A DNA stretch of 41,909 nt from Bacteroidales bacterium (GTDB lineage: Bacteria > Bacteroidota > Bacteroidia > Bacteroidales > UBA932). The stretch spans positions 1-41,909 of the forward strand of contig JAHHQP010000017.1 of assembly GCA_020026355.1 (NCBI GenBank), read 5' to 3'. The notes under the pieces are model-generated. The model was not told the DNA's origin, did not search any database, and saw only the letters and a program-made list of their open reading frames with translations. Positions 7,644-15,774 of the stretch are shown one piece after another (the first letter of the stretch is position 1; each line of letters begins with the position of its first letter). A program made the position numbers and the translations under genes.

Positions 7644-8960
7644 TTAAATTTCATCGGCCGGGTCATCATTTTCATTGACCTGGCCTTTATTTTCATCTTC
7701 ATTGACCTGGGCAGAATGCTGCCCCTTGATCTCCGCGATGCGGGCCTTGCAGACGGCAATGGTGCTGTCGAGAGCTGGAAGCAGGGCGGCAGGGAGCGGT
7801 TCAGCCGGTGGTGACTGCATATTCAGCGGATTGACCGGTGCATTGTTCTTCCAGACGCGGAAATCCAGATGCGGGCCGGTCACTCGCCCGGTGGCTCCGA
7901 CGTAGCCGATCACCTGACCCTGACGGACACGGTCTCCGACTTTCAGGCCAGCCGCATAACGGGACAGATGCAGATAGGCGGTCCTGTAGACGGAATTATG
8001 CTTGATACGGACGACGTTGCCTCCCGCCCCTTCATGGCGCATACCGGTCACGACACCGTCTCCGATGGTCACGACGGGCGTTCCTGTCGGTGCGGCATAG
8101 TCCACGCCTGTATGCGGCTGCACGCGATGAGTCACCGGATGCCTGCGGTGCATGGAGAAGCCGGAACTGATCCTCGTGAATTTCAGCGGGGCCTTCAGGA
8201 AGGTCTTCCGCAAGCTCTCCCCTTTCTCGTTCCAGTAGATGTTTCCGCCGTCACCGGCATTGTACATGACTGCCGGAAATTCCTGAGCATCGTGGTTGAA
8301 TACGGCATAGCGGACCGTATCGATCGCGACCACTTCCCCGTCACAGATCTGCTCGTCGTAGAGGACCTTGAAACCATCTCCCTTCTGGAGTCCGAAGAAG
8401 TCAACGGTCCAGGCATAGATGTCGGAGAGATTCACGACCAGCAAGGGAGAGACGCCGGCCGCCGTCATGTCGTTCCACAAGGAGGAATCGATGGTCACCT
8501 CGGCATAGCGCTGACGAGTAGTGACCGGTTTGCTGACCGGATAGACCGCATAGGGCTCCCGGCAGTCGAAAACCATCTGCCGTACCCGATCCCGGGAATA
8601 GACGATGTACCTCGGACGAGTCTGGAGACTATCGTTCAGTTCATAATAGACTTCATAAGGGTTGCCTACCCGTAACTTCCTGACATCGAATATGGTATCG
8701 CAGGCCATACTCAAGTTGCAGGCTTCCTGGGCGGACAGACCGTTGTGCATCAGGAGGTTCGAGAAGAACTCTCCTTTTCCTACCTTTCCCACCTTTCTGG
8801 AAAGGGTGTCCGTATCGAAACCGTACAGATAGAATTTCTCTTCCTGAAGCGGGGTTTCCGCCACCGCTTCAGAAGGCTCTTCCGTCCTCGTTCCGCAAGC
8901 CGTGGCGAGCGCCAGAAACCCTGCGAAGAGGATCATTTTTCCTTTCTTCATGCCATTCAT
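7644..8960 (-). CDS. M23-family (LytM-like) envelope lipoprotein, with one non-canonical metal ligand position
   Basis: The product has 438 residues from the ATG at 8960. The Met three codons later (ATG at 8951) gives a more typical MKKGKMILFAGF start. It is a probable lipoprotein (ALATAC, Cys22). A long N-terminal half (about 40-250) precedes an M23 domain at about 255-385. The first metal motif is intact as HTGVD (His283, Asp287), and YLHLS supplies His331. The final motif reads GPHLDF, so His364 is present but Asp366 stands where LytM-type enzymes have the second His of HxH. It may be an active DD-endopeptidase using Asp, or a degenerate M23 protein that activates amidases. It is divergent from mraZ, facing the dcw operon. 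The C-terminus is acidic with a short internal repeat. Confidence 0.88.
   Translation of the reverse strand: MNGMKKGKMILFAGFLALATACGTRTEEPSEAVAETPLQEEKFYLYGFDTDTLSRKVGKVGKGEFFSNLLMHNGLSAQEACNLSMACDTIFDVRKLRVGNPYEVYYELNDSLQTRPRYIVYSRDRVRQMVFDCREPYAVYPVSKPVTTRQRYAEVTIDSSLWNDMTAAGVSPLLVVNLSDIYAWTVDFFGLQKGDGFKVLYDEQICDGEVVAIDTVRYAVFNHDAQEFPAVMYNAGDGGNIYWNEKGESLRKTFLKAPLKFTRISSGFSMHRRHPVTHRVQPHTGVDYAAPTGTPVVTIGDGVVTGMRHEGAGGNVVRIKHNSVYRTAYLHLSRYAAGLKVGDRVRQGQVIGYVGATGRVTGPHLDFRVWKNNAPVNPLNMQSPPAEPLPAALLPALDSTIAVCKARIAEIKGQHSAQVNEDENKGQVNENDDPADEI
7671..7710. repeat. Short direct repeat in the 3' end of the M23 gene
   Basis: TTCATTGACCTGG occurs at 7671-7683 and again at 7698-7710, a spacing of 27 bases. 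In the protein it encodes two copies of a GQVNE-type acidic motif near the C-terminus (AQVNEDENK, GQVNENDD). It looks like a recent in-frame tandem duplication in a disordered tail. Confidence 0.75.
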
Positions 8961-8970
8961 TTTTTGTCTT

Positions 8971-8980
8971 TACAAAAATA
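8971..8980 (-). promoter_or_regulatory. Predicted -7 element for the M23 gene
   Basis: On the minus strand this reads TATTTTTGTA, a close match to TAnnTTTG. It sits 10 bases before the ATG at 8960 and 19 before the ATG at 8951. The leader would be very short for the first ATG, which favours the second. The expected -33 position, about 9000-9004, falls on the first MraZ-type repeat. Confidence 0.5.
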
Positions 8981-9001
8981 ATCAATTCATTTCAAAGGCG
9001 G

Positions 9002-9036
9002 TGGAAATATTTGGAAGAAAGTGGAAGTATATGGAA
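9002..9036 (+). promoter_or_regulatory. Predicted MraZ operator: four TGGAA repeats at exact 10-bp spacing
   Basis: TGGAA occurs at 9002-9006, 9012-9016, 9022-9026 and 9032-9036, each separated by five bases. E. coli MraZ is known to bind TGGGN direct repeats separated by 5 bp upstream of mraZ, and related repeats are seen in other bacteria. The geometry here is identical and the site lies just upstream of mraZ. It covers the expected -33 regions of both the mraZ promoter and the divergent M23 promoter. Confidence 0.8.
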
Positions 9037-9045
9037 AAGTTTTAC

Positions 9046-9055
9046 TATTTTTGCA
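9046..9055 (+). promoter_or_regulatory. Predicted -7 element of the dcw operon promoter
   Basis: TATTTTTGCA fits TAnnTTTG. The expected -33 region about 20 bases upstream lies inside the third and fourth TGGAA repeats, where no clear TTG is present. A weak -33 overlapped by an operator fits a repressible promoter. The mraZ ATG follows after 32 bases. Confidence 0.6.
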
Positions 9056-9087
9056 CAACGTGGCGTGAAAGAAAACAAAGTTGATTT

Positions 9088-9543
9088 ATGATCAGATTCA
9101 TTGGCGAATATAATGTGAAAGTAGACGACAAGGGCCGTATGGTTTTCCCTGCCGCCTTCAAGAGCATGATGCCTGCTGAGCAACCGTTGAAGTTCGTTGT
9201 CCGGAAGGACAATTTCACGGATTGCCTCGAGATGTACACCATCTCGGAGTGGGAGCGCCAGTCGGAGGAGGTGAGATCCAAGCTCAACCCTACGTTCAAT
9301 GAAGATCACGCCAGGTTCTGGAGAGCCTATATGCACAACTGTGCCATCGTGGAGCCCGATGCGAAATTGGGCAGGATCTCCATTCCCAAGAAACTGCTTG
9401 AACTCATCGGTGTAGAAAAGGAGGTAATCTTCTCCGGCAATGATTACAAGATCGAAATCTGGGCCAAGGAAAAATACGAGTCCAGCATCATCTCCAACGA
9501 AGAGTTCGTCACTATAGCCGGAAAACTGTCTGATCTAAGATAG
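9088..9543 (+). CDS. mraZ: MraZ, transcriptional regulator of the dcw operon
   Basis: The 151-residue protein has two SpoVT/AbrB-like MraZ repeats: residues about 5-55 (GEYNVKVDDKGRMVFPAAFK) and about 75-130 (AIVEPDAKLGRISIPKKLLE). Each carries the conserved DxKGR/DxxGR DNA-binding turn (DDKGRM and DAKLGRI). MraZ forms ring-shaped oligomers that bind regularly spaced direct repeats and, in E. coli, represses its own operon. Length is normal. It is the first gene of the dcw operon, and four evenly spaced TGGAA repeats lie directly upstream, supporting autoregulation. rsmH follows 14 bases after the stop. Confidence 0.95.
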   Translation: MIRFIGEYNVKVDDKGRMVFPAAFKSMMPAEQPLKFVVRKDNFTDCLEMYTISEWERQSEEVRSKLNPTFNEDHARFWRAYMHNCAIVEPDAKLGRISIPKKLLELIGVEKEVIFSGNDYKIEIWAKEKYESSIISNEEFVTIAGKLSDLR

Positions 9544-9544
9544 A

Positions 9545-9550
9545 GGAGGT
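9545..9550 (+). promoter_or_regulatory. Strong Shine-Dalgarno site for rsmH
   Basis: GGAGGT lies 7 bases before the rsmH ATG, within the extended match AGAGGAGGT. Most genes in this window have no such site, as is usual in Bacteroidota, so this one stands out and fixes the rsmH start. Confidence 0.8.
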
Positions 9551-9557
9551 CCGGAAA

Positions 9558-10463
9558 ATGTCAGAATATCATACTTCAGTCCTTTTGGATGAGAGCGTAA
9601 CCGCTCTTGTGGACTCCGTGGATGGAGTCTACGCTGATGCAACATTCGGCGGAGGCGGGCACACTGCCGAAATTCTTTCACGCTTATCAAAAAATGGCAG
9701 AGTGCTCGCGTTCGACCGTGATGAAGACGCGATAAAGAACAAGCCTGATGATGACAGGCTTACCCTGATCCGCAACAACTTCAGGTTCATCCACAACTAT
9801 GTCCTGTACGAAGGCTATCCCGACGGCATCGACGGTGTCCTTGCCGACCTCGGCGTGTCTTCGCACCAGTTCGACACGGCGGAGCGAGGTTTCTCCTTCC
9901 GATACGACGCGCCGCTGGACATGAGGATGAACACGAAGGCCGGCATGACTGCCGCGGATCTGGTGAACAATTATGAAGAAGCCGAGATCGCCCGGATCCT
10001 GAAGATCTACGGTGAGGTGGATAACAGCCGGAAGATCGCCCAGCTCATCTGCAAGGCGAGGGAAAAGGCGCCGGTCGCTACGACCGGAGATCTGACGAAA
10101 GCCATCGAGAGCGCCTTGCCGAAGTTCGCGGAGCACAAGTTTCTGGCGAAGGTCTATCAGGCGCTGAGGATCGAGGTGAACCAGGAAATGAAATCCTTGG
10201 AGAAATTCCTCGAAGGGGCGGCCGCCAGTCTCAAGCCGGGCGGAAAACTGGTGGTGATCACCTACCACTCCCTGGAGGACCGGATGGTGAAGAACTTCAT
10301 CAAGACCGGCAATGTGGATGGTGAGATGCAGAAAGATTTCTACGGCAACTCGACCGCTCCGCTGAAAGCCGTGAACAAGAAACCGATCCTGCCGCAGGAA
10401 AGCGAGATTGCCGCGAACACGAGAGCCAGGAGCGCGAAGCTCAGGGTGGCAGTCAAACTGTAA
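9558..10463 (+). CDS. rsmH: 16S rRNA (cytosine1402-N4)-methyltransferase
   Basis: The 301-residue SAM-dependent methyltransferase (formerly MraW) modifies C1402 in the decoding centre of 16S rRNA. The SAM-binding motif is visible near the start as ATFGGGGHTAEIL, followed by LAFDRDEDAI and DGVLADLGVSSHQFD. DMRMN and the C-terminal VITYHSLEDRMVK segment are family signatures. Length is typical. It sits between mraZ and ftsL, the standard dcw order, and has an unusually good Shine-Dalgarno sequence. Confidence 0.96.
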   Translation: MSEYHTSVLLDESVTALVDSVDGVYADATFGGGGHTAEILSRLSKNGRVLAFDRDEDAIKNKPDDDRLTLIRNNFRFIHNYVLYEGYPDGIDGVLADLGVSSHQFDTAERGFSFRYDAPLDMRMNTKAGMTAADLVNNYEEAEIARILKIYGEVDNSRKIAQLICKAREKAPVATTGDLTKAIESALPKFAEHKFLAKVYQALRIEVNQEMKSLEKFLEGAAASLKPGGKLVVITYHSLEDRMVKNFIKTGNVDGEMQKDFYGNSTAPLKAVNKKPILPQESEIAANTRARSAKLRVAVKL

Positions 10464-10487
10464 GACCGCCACAGAGAACGAAGATAC

Positions 10488-10493
10488 AGGAGG
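10488..10493 (+). promoter_or_regulatory. Strong Shine-Dalgarno site for ftsL
   Basis: AGGAGG lies 7 bases before the ATG at 10501. It is one of four strong sites in the dcw operon. Confidence 0.75.
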
Positions 10494-10500
10494 AAGATAG

Positions 10501-10842
10501 ATGAAGATCAGATGGAAATCCATAATACAGACCATCCGCAATATCGTGGTGGCCATCGGCAGAGGAGACCTGATCCTGAGGATGAGGGCAGACAAGCTGT
10601 TCCCTTACATCCTGTACACCTTCCTGCTGGCCTGGTTGAGCATCTGGTTGAGCTACAAGGCGGAAGGGACCATGCTGAAGGTTGAACAGAACATGAAGAC
10701 CATCAACACCTTGAAGATCATCAAGGCCCAGAAGACTTCGGAACTGTACCGGTTCGACTGGATCGGCAACCTGGAGGAAAAACTGAAAAAGAACGGTTCG
10801 ACGGTCACTTTCCCGGAAAAGCCGGCCGACAAACTGGAATAA
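10501..10842 (+). CDS. ftsL: FtsL-like cell division protein
   Basis: The 113-residue bitopic membrane protein has a cytosolic N-terminus (about 1-33, with basic residues), one membrane helix (about 34-52, LFPYILYTFLLAWLSIWLS) and a short periplasmic coiled-coil-like region (about 55-105). It matches the FtsL-like family found at this position in Bacteroidota dcw clusters, which is poorly similar to proteobacterial FtsL by sequence. In the divisome FtsL bridges FtsQ and the FtsW-FtsI synthase. The assignment rests mainly on size, topology and position between rsmH and ftsI. Confidence 0.8.
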   Translation: MKIRWKSIIQTIRNIVVAIGRGDLILRMRADKLFPYILYTFLLAWLSIWLSYKAEGTMLKVEQNMKTINTLKIIKAQKTSELYRFDWIGNLEEKLKKNGSTVTFPEKPADKLE

Positions 10843-10866
10843 ACCCGGAAAGCGGGACAGAAAGAC

Positions 10867-12957
10867 ATGCAGACAAAGGGCAACAGACATAACGCACAGA
10901 AGAAGGACCGCACGAGCAAGCTCCTGCTGGTCATCTATGTCATTTTCCTGCTGCTTTCCGTCCGCCTCATCGCCCAGATCATCTACGTCAAGTTCATCTG
11001 GAACCCGAAACCGGAACTGGTGAACGTCGTCCGCCCGAAAGAACTGGGCGAGAAGGTGACGGCGATCCGGGGAACGATCTACGACTGCAACGACAAGCCG
11101 CTGTCCATCTCGATCCCGACTTACGAGATCCGTATGGACTGCACCGTGAGAAAGGCGGAATTCAAGAAAGACAAGAAGAAAGGCGCCGCACGGGAAAAGG
11201 CCTGGAGAGCGAAGGCCGCCATGCTGACGGATTCATTGGCCAAGGTCTTCGGCAAGGATGTCGCTTACCTGAGGAACAGGAGCCGTATCCTGACCGGCCG
11301 CGAGAAAGGCTGGATGAACATGCTGATCGCGAAGGAAGTGGACTTCACGACCTTGAAGAGGATGAAGGAATGGCCGCTGTTCAACGAGAGTTCGTTCAAA
11401 GGCGGACTGATCGTCAACACGAACTACGAGAACCGCCAGTATCCTTACGGCGGACTGGCCATGCAGACCATCGGTGAACCGGGCAACAAGAAAGGCATCG
11501 AGCATTCTTTCGACGCGGCCCTCCGCGGCAAAGACGGCTTCGTCTGGAAAAGGGTCATCGACAACCGGGACAAGATCGTCGACAACGACAGCACGATCAT
11601 TCCCGTACAGCACGGCATGGACCTGAAGACCACCCTGGACATCAACATCCAGGACATTGCCGACAAGGCCCTGCGCAAGCAGATCGGTCCGGAAGAAAGC
11701 ATCGCCGGAGGCTGCCTCATCCTGATGGAAGTGAAGACAGGTGCCATCAAGGCGATGGTGAACCTCAACCGTGACAAAGACGGCAGACTGAAAGAGCTCT
11801 ACAACTACGCGCTGCGGGAGACCGGAGAGCCGGGTTCCGTCATCAAGACAGTAGCGTTGACCGCCCTTCTGGACGACGGCAAAGCCCAGCTGAGCAGCAG
11901 GATCCCGACCAACGGAGGAGTGATGCAAGGCATCCGCTTTCCGAAAGACGAGCATATCAGGGATTACGAAAGGCAGACGCAGACAAACAGCATCGATCTG
12001 CTGACCGGCTTCAAGAAGTCCTCGAACTACGTACTGGGCACATTCGTGAAAGACGGATATGCGGACGAACCGCAGGCCTACATCGACCATATGCGGAACT
12101 ATCTCCACGACGGCTGGGAGTTCGAACTGGGCGGCGTACTGCCGACTTTCCCGACCTTGCCCGGAAGACTCAAGGGAGATCAGACCGTACTGGCCTCCGC
12201 GGCGGTAGGCTACTCCAGCATGTTCACGCCATTGAACCTGCTGGTCTTCTACAATGCCATCGCCAACGGAGGCATGCTGATGAGACCTTACATCGTCGAC
12301 TCCATGCAGGAGGGCGAACGGGTCACGGAAAAGTTCAAGCCCGTGAAGGTCCACCGGATCTGTTCCCGGGAGACGGCCGACAGCGTGAGCCTCGCTTTGC
12401 AGCAGGTCGTCACGAGCGGAACCGGTTCGACCTTGAAGAAAGCCAGCCAGACGATCGCCGGAAAGACCGGTACCGCCTGGATTGCCTTCGACAAGAACGA
12501 CTGGATGGGACCGAAGTCCCGCTACATGAACAAAGACGGGAAAAGAAAGTACAGAGCCACTTTCGTCGGTTTCTTCCCGACGGAAGCGCCACGCTACTCG
12601 GTGATCTGCACCATCTTCTCCCGACCGATGAGAGGACCGGTCTACGGAGGTCAGCTGCCGGCGAAAGCCATCGATGAGGTCATCCGCAAGCTCTATACCC
12701 TGGACACGAGCTGGGGCATGGACATCAGCGAGACCGGCACGATCCCGACCTGGAGTTCGGAAATTCTTCCGGAAGCCGGGCTGGATGAAGGAAAAGCACC
12801 GGACCTGAGCGGACTCGGACTCAGCGACGCGGTGTACATCATAGAAAACAACGGATATAAATGCAGATATTCCGGCCTTGGTCTGGTCATGAAACAGACC
12901 CCTGCACCGGGACAACCGATGAAGAAAGGACAGACTATCTGGATAGAATTGAAATAA
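10867..12957 (+). CDS. ftsI: Septal peptidoglycan transpeptidase (class B PBP) with C-terminal PASTA domain
   Basis: The 696-residue protein has an N-terminal membrane helix (about 19-41), a PBP dimerisation/pedestal region with RGTIYDCNDKPLS, and a transpeptidase domain. All active-site motifs are present: Ser324-Val-Ile-Lys327 (SxxK), Ser385-Ser-Asn387 (SxN) and Lys533-Thr-Gly-Thr536 (KTGT). A PASTA domain follows at about 644-696 (APDLSGLGLSDAVYII ... KKGQTIWIELK). It cross-links peptidoglycan at the septum together with FtsW. The PASTA domain makes it SpoVD/PBP2x-like in layout, which is usual for Bacteroidota. It lies between ftsL and murE; murE begins one base after its stop codon. Confidence 0.96.
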   Translation: MQTKGNRHNAQKKDRTSKLLLVIYVIFLLLSVRLIAQIIYVKFIWNPKPELVNVVRPKELGEKVTAIRGTIYDCNDKPLSISIPTYEIRMDCTVRKAEFKKDKKKGAAREKAWRAKAAMLTDSLAKVFGKDVAYLRNRSRILTGREKGWMNMLIAKEVDFTTLKRMKEWPLFNESSFKGGLIVNTNYENRQYPYGGLAMQTIGEPGNKKGIEHSFDAALRGKDGFVWKRVIDNRDKIVDNDSTIIPVQHGMDLKTTLDINIQDIADKALRKQIGPEESIAGGCLILMEVKTGAIKAMVNLNRDKDGRLKELYNYALRETGEPGSVIKTVALTALLDDGKAQLSSRIPTNGGVMQGIRFPKDEHIRDYERQTQTNSIDLLTGFKKSSNYVLGTFVKDGYADEPQAYIDHMRNYLHDGWEFELGGVLPTFPTLPGRLKGDQTVLASAAVGYSSMFTPLNLLVFYNAIANGGMLMRPYIVDSMQEGERVTEKFKPVKVHRICSRETADSVSLALQQVVTSGTGSTLKKASQTIAGKTGTAWIAFDKNDWMGPKSRYMNKDGKRKYRATFVGFFPTEAPRYSVICTIFSRPMRGPVYGGQLPAKAIDEVIRKLYTLDTSWGMDISETGTIPTWSSEILPEAGLDEGKAPDLSGLGLSDAVYIIENNGYKCRYSGLGLVMKQTPAPGQPMKKGQTIWIELK

Positions 12958-12958
12958 G

Positions 12959-14434
12959 ATGAAACTTGAAAGAATCATAGCGGACAGTGGAGCTGTCCTG
13001 GTTTCCGGACCTGCTGATCTGGAAATCAGCTCCATCTGCAGCGACTCCCGCAAAGTCACTGCCGGTTCCCTGTTCATTGCCGTCAAGGGCTATGCCAACG
13101 ACGGTCACCGATATATCGCGAAAGCCATCAATCTCGGCGCGGCCGCCATCCTGTATGAAGACGAAAATGCCCTCCAGGAGCAGCTGGCCCAGGTCAATGG
13201 GGCAGTTCCGGCCTTGATCCGTACGGAAAACAGCCGCCACACCCTGGCGCTGACCGCCGCGAACTTCTACGACCATCCGTCCCGGAAGCTGACCCTCGTC
13301 GGCATCACCGGCACGAACGGAAAGACCACGACCGTCACCCTGCTCTACCGGCTCTTCAACCGGCTGGGCTACCATTGCGGTCTGCTCTCCACCATCGCGA
13401 ACTACGTCGGTTCACACAGCTTCGAGGCGAAGAACACGACTTCCGACCCGATCACCATCAACGCTCTCCTCAATGACATGGTCAATGAGGGCTGCGGCTA
13501 CTGTTTCATGGAAGTGAGTTCCATCGGCATGGAGCAGGAAAGAGTTTCCGGCCTGGATTTCAAGGTCGGCATCTTCTCCAACCTGACCCACGACCATCTT
13601 GACTACCACAAGACCTTCGCGGAGTACCTGCGCTGCAAGAAACTCTTCTTCGACCAGCTGGGACCGGAGGCCTTCGCCATCACCAACATCGATGACAGGA
13701 ACGGCATGGTGATGATGCAGAACACGAAAGCTCAGATCGTCACCTGTTCCTGCAGGAGCATGGCGGACCACACCTGCCGCATCGTGGAGGAAAGTTTCGA
13801 CGGAATGCTTCTGCGTTTCGACGGCGTGGAAAGCTGGAGCCGGCTCATCGGCCAGCACAACGCCTATAACCTTCTGGCCATCTACACGGCCGCCCTGGTC
13901 CTCGGAGAGAGACAGGAAGAAGTTCTGGTCGCCCTCAGTGCCCTGGAGTCCGCTCCCGGACGACTGGAGAATATCGCCGGACCGGATGACCGGAACGTGG
14001 TCATCGACTACGCCCACACCCCGGATGCCTTGGACAATGTGCTCAAGACCCTGAAGGAGATCGCTCCGGAACGTCAGCTGATCTGCGTCTTCGGCTGCGG
14101 CGGTGACCGTGACAAGACCAAGCGACCGGAAATGGCTCAGATCGCCGAGAAATGGTGCGACCGCATCGTCGTGACCTCCGACAACAGCCGTACCGAGAAG
14201 ACTGCAGACATCATGGCGGACATCAAGGCCGGCTTCGACCTGAGCGGACGGGCCAAGTCCCTCTTCATCGAAGACCGTGAAGAAGCCATCCGCACCGCGA
14301 TCATGATCTCCCAGCAAGGATCGACCATCCTGCTGGCCGGCAAAGGCCACGAGACCTACCAGATCATCGGTACGGAAACCAGACACTTCGACGAGAAAGA
14401 AATCGTGCGAGGCATTTTCGAGAACATGAAATAA
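12959..14434 (+). CDS. murE: UDP-MurNAc-tripeptide synthetase
   Basis: The 491-residue Mur ligase adds the third stem-peptide amino acid to UDP-MurNAc-L-Ala-D-Glu. The ATP-binding P-loop is GTNGKTTT (from Gly118), followed by TTSDP, the catalytic-domain FSNLTHDHLDYH and the C-terminal VIDYAHTPDAL. In meso-diaminopimelate (mDAP) enzymes the specificity motif is DNPR. Here it reads DNSR (Asp408 to Arg411), keeping the Asp, Asn and Arg but with Ser for Pro. mDAP remains the likely substrate because Arg411 is present and Bacteroidota peptidoglycan is normally mDAP-type, but it is not proven. It follows ftsI by one base and precedes mraY by eleven. Confidence 0.95.
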   Translation: MKLERIIADSGAVLVSGPADLEISSICSDSRKVTAGSLFIAVKGYANDGHRYIAKAINLGAAAILYEDENALQEQLAQVNGAVPALIRTENSRHTLALTAANFYDHPSRKLTLVGITGTNGKTTTVTLLYRLFNRLGYHCGLLSTIANYVGSHSFEAKNTTSDPITINALLNDMVNEGCGYCFMEVSSIGMEQERVSGLDFKVGIFSNLTHDHLDYHKTFAEYLRCKKLFFDQLGPEAFAITNIDDRNGMVMMQNTKAQIVTCSCRSMADHTCRIVEESFDGMLLRFDGVESWSRLIGQHNAYNLLAIYTAALVLGERQEEVLVALSALESAPGRLENIAGPDDRNVVIDYAHTPDALDNVLKTLKEIAPERQLICVFGCGGDRDKTKRPEMAQIAEKWCDRIVVTSDNSRTEKTADIMADIKAGFDLSGRAKSLFIEDREEAIRTAIMISQQGSTILLAGKGHETYQIIGTETRHFDEKEIVRGIFENMK

Positions 14435-14445
14435 AGAATTGAAGC

Positions 14446-15762
14446 ATGCTATATCATTTATTTGAACATTTCCAGGAATGGGACCTGCCGGGACAGGGAT
14501 TGTGGCACTACCTCTCTTTCAGAGCCATCATGGCCAGCGTGACCGCGCTGCTCATCGCCATCTTCGCCGGCAAGCGGATCATCCGCTGGCTTCAGAAGAA
14601 ACAGATCGGCGAGACCATCAGGGATCTCGGACTGGAAGGACAGATGGAGAAGAAAGGTACTCCGACAATGGGAGGTATCATCATCTTCATCTCCATCATG
14701 ATCTCCGCCCTGCTCTTCGCTGACCTGACGAACATCTATATTCTCCTGCTCTTCCTGACAACGATCTGGTTCTTCCTGATCGGTTTCACGGACGACTACA
14801 TCAAAGTCTTCAAACATGACAAGAAGGGCTTGAGCGAGAAAGCCAAACTGGCCGGGCAGCTGGTCTTCGGTCTCGGAATCGGACTGGCCGTCTGCTTCTC
14901 CGACCAGATCGTCGTGCGTGAAGATACCGGAGTTCCCGCTCCACAGCAGAAAACCCTTGCAGGACTGGCACCGGAAGGCAGCGCAGAAGTCCAGCTTCAG
15001 CTGGAAGAGGCTCTAACCGCAACGACCAAGACAAAGACCGATGTCGTCAAAAGTACGAAGACGACCATTCCTTTCGTGAAAGATCATGAATTCGACTACG
15101 CATGGCTCTCTCCTTTCGACGGGACTTTCGGCTGGTATACGAAATGGGCGATCTATGTGCTCATGATCGTGATCGTCGTCGCCGCCTGCTCGAACGGCAC
15201 GAACCTTACGGACGGAATGGACGGACTGGCAGGAGGCACCTCCGCCATCGCCGGCGTTGTCCTTGCCCTCTTCGCCTGGCTGGGCGGCAACATCATCAAT
15301 TCCGAATACCTCAACATCATGTATATCCCGGGGTCCGGTGAAATCGTGGTGTTCATGGCCGCTTTCGTGGGCGCCCTGATCGGCTTCCTCTGGTACAACT
15401 CCTATCCGGCTCAGGTCTTCATGGGAGATACCGGCAGCCTCATGCTGGGCGGCATCATCGGAGTCTGCGCCATCCTCATCAGAAAGGAGCTGCTCATTCC
15501 GATCCTCTGCGGTGTCTTCTTCGTGGAAAGCCTGTCCGTGATCGTTCAGCGGACCTACTTCCGGATCACCAAGCACAGGACCGGTACCGGCAAGCGCGTG
15601 TTCAAGATGGCACCGCTCCACCACCACTACCAGAAAGAAGGAGTTCCGGCACTGATCAAGTCTCCGGCCCATGCCATTCCGGAAGCTAAGATCGTCGCCC
15701 GATTCTGGATCGTGTCCGTCATCCTGGCGGTAGCGACCATCGCAATGTTGAAAATAAGATAA
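14446..15762 (+). CDS. mraY: Phospho-MurNAc-pentapeptide translocase (lipid I synthase)
   Basis: The 438-residue polytopic membrane enzyme transfers phospho-MurNAc-pentapeptide to undecaprenyl phosphate. Conserved motifs are GFTDDYIKVFKHDKKGLS (catalytic DD), NLTDGMDGLAGG, FMGDTGSLMLGG and the HHHYQKEG loop. It is about 75 residues longer than the E. coli enzyme (360). The extra length is mostly an Ala/Thr/Lys/Glu-rich periplasmic loop at about residues 160-215, between the segments ending CFSDQIVVRE and starting FDYAWLSPF. Longer MraY proteins occur in Bacteroidota. It lies between murE and murD. Confidence 0.96.
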   Translation: MLYHLFEHFQEWDLPGQGLWHYLSFRAIMASVTALLIAIFAGKRIIRWLQKKQIGETIRDLGLEGQMEKKGTPTMGGIIIFISIMISALLFADLTNIYILLLFLTTIWFFLIGFTDDYIKVFKHDKKGLSEKAKLAGQLVFGLGIGLAVCFSDQIVVREDTGVPAPQQKTLAGLAPEGSAEVQLQLEEALTATTKTKTDVVKSTKTTIPFVKDHEFDYAWLSPFDGTFGWYTKWAIYVLMIVIVVAACSNGTNLTDGMDGLAGGTSAIAGVVLALFAWLGGNIINSEYLNIMYIPGSGEIVVFMAAFVGALIGFLWYNSYPAQVFMGDTGSLMLGGIIGVCAILIRKELLIPILCGVFFVESLSVIVQRTYFRITKHRTGTGKRVFKMAPLHHHYQKEGVPALIKSPAHAIPEAKIVARFWIVSVILAVATIAMLKIR

Positions 15763-15774
15763 AACCATCATAAG

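Noticed and set aside
9002..9036. Regular repeats considered as the edge of a CRISPR or iteron array
   Set aside because: The units are only 5 bases at 10-bp spacing and sit just upstream of mraZ, which fits a MraZ operator and not a CRISPR array or replication iterons.
11233..13086. A 617-codon open frame antisense to ftsI and the start of murE
   Set aside because: All active-site motifs belong to the plus-strand genes; the antisense product has no domain signature.
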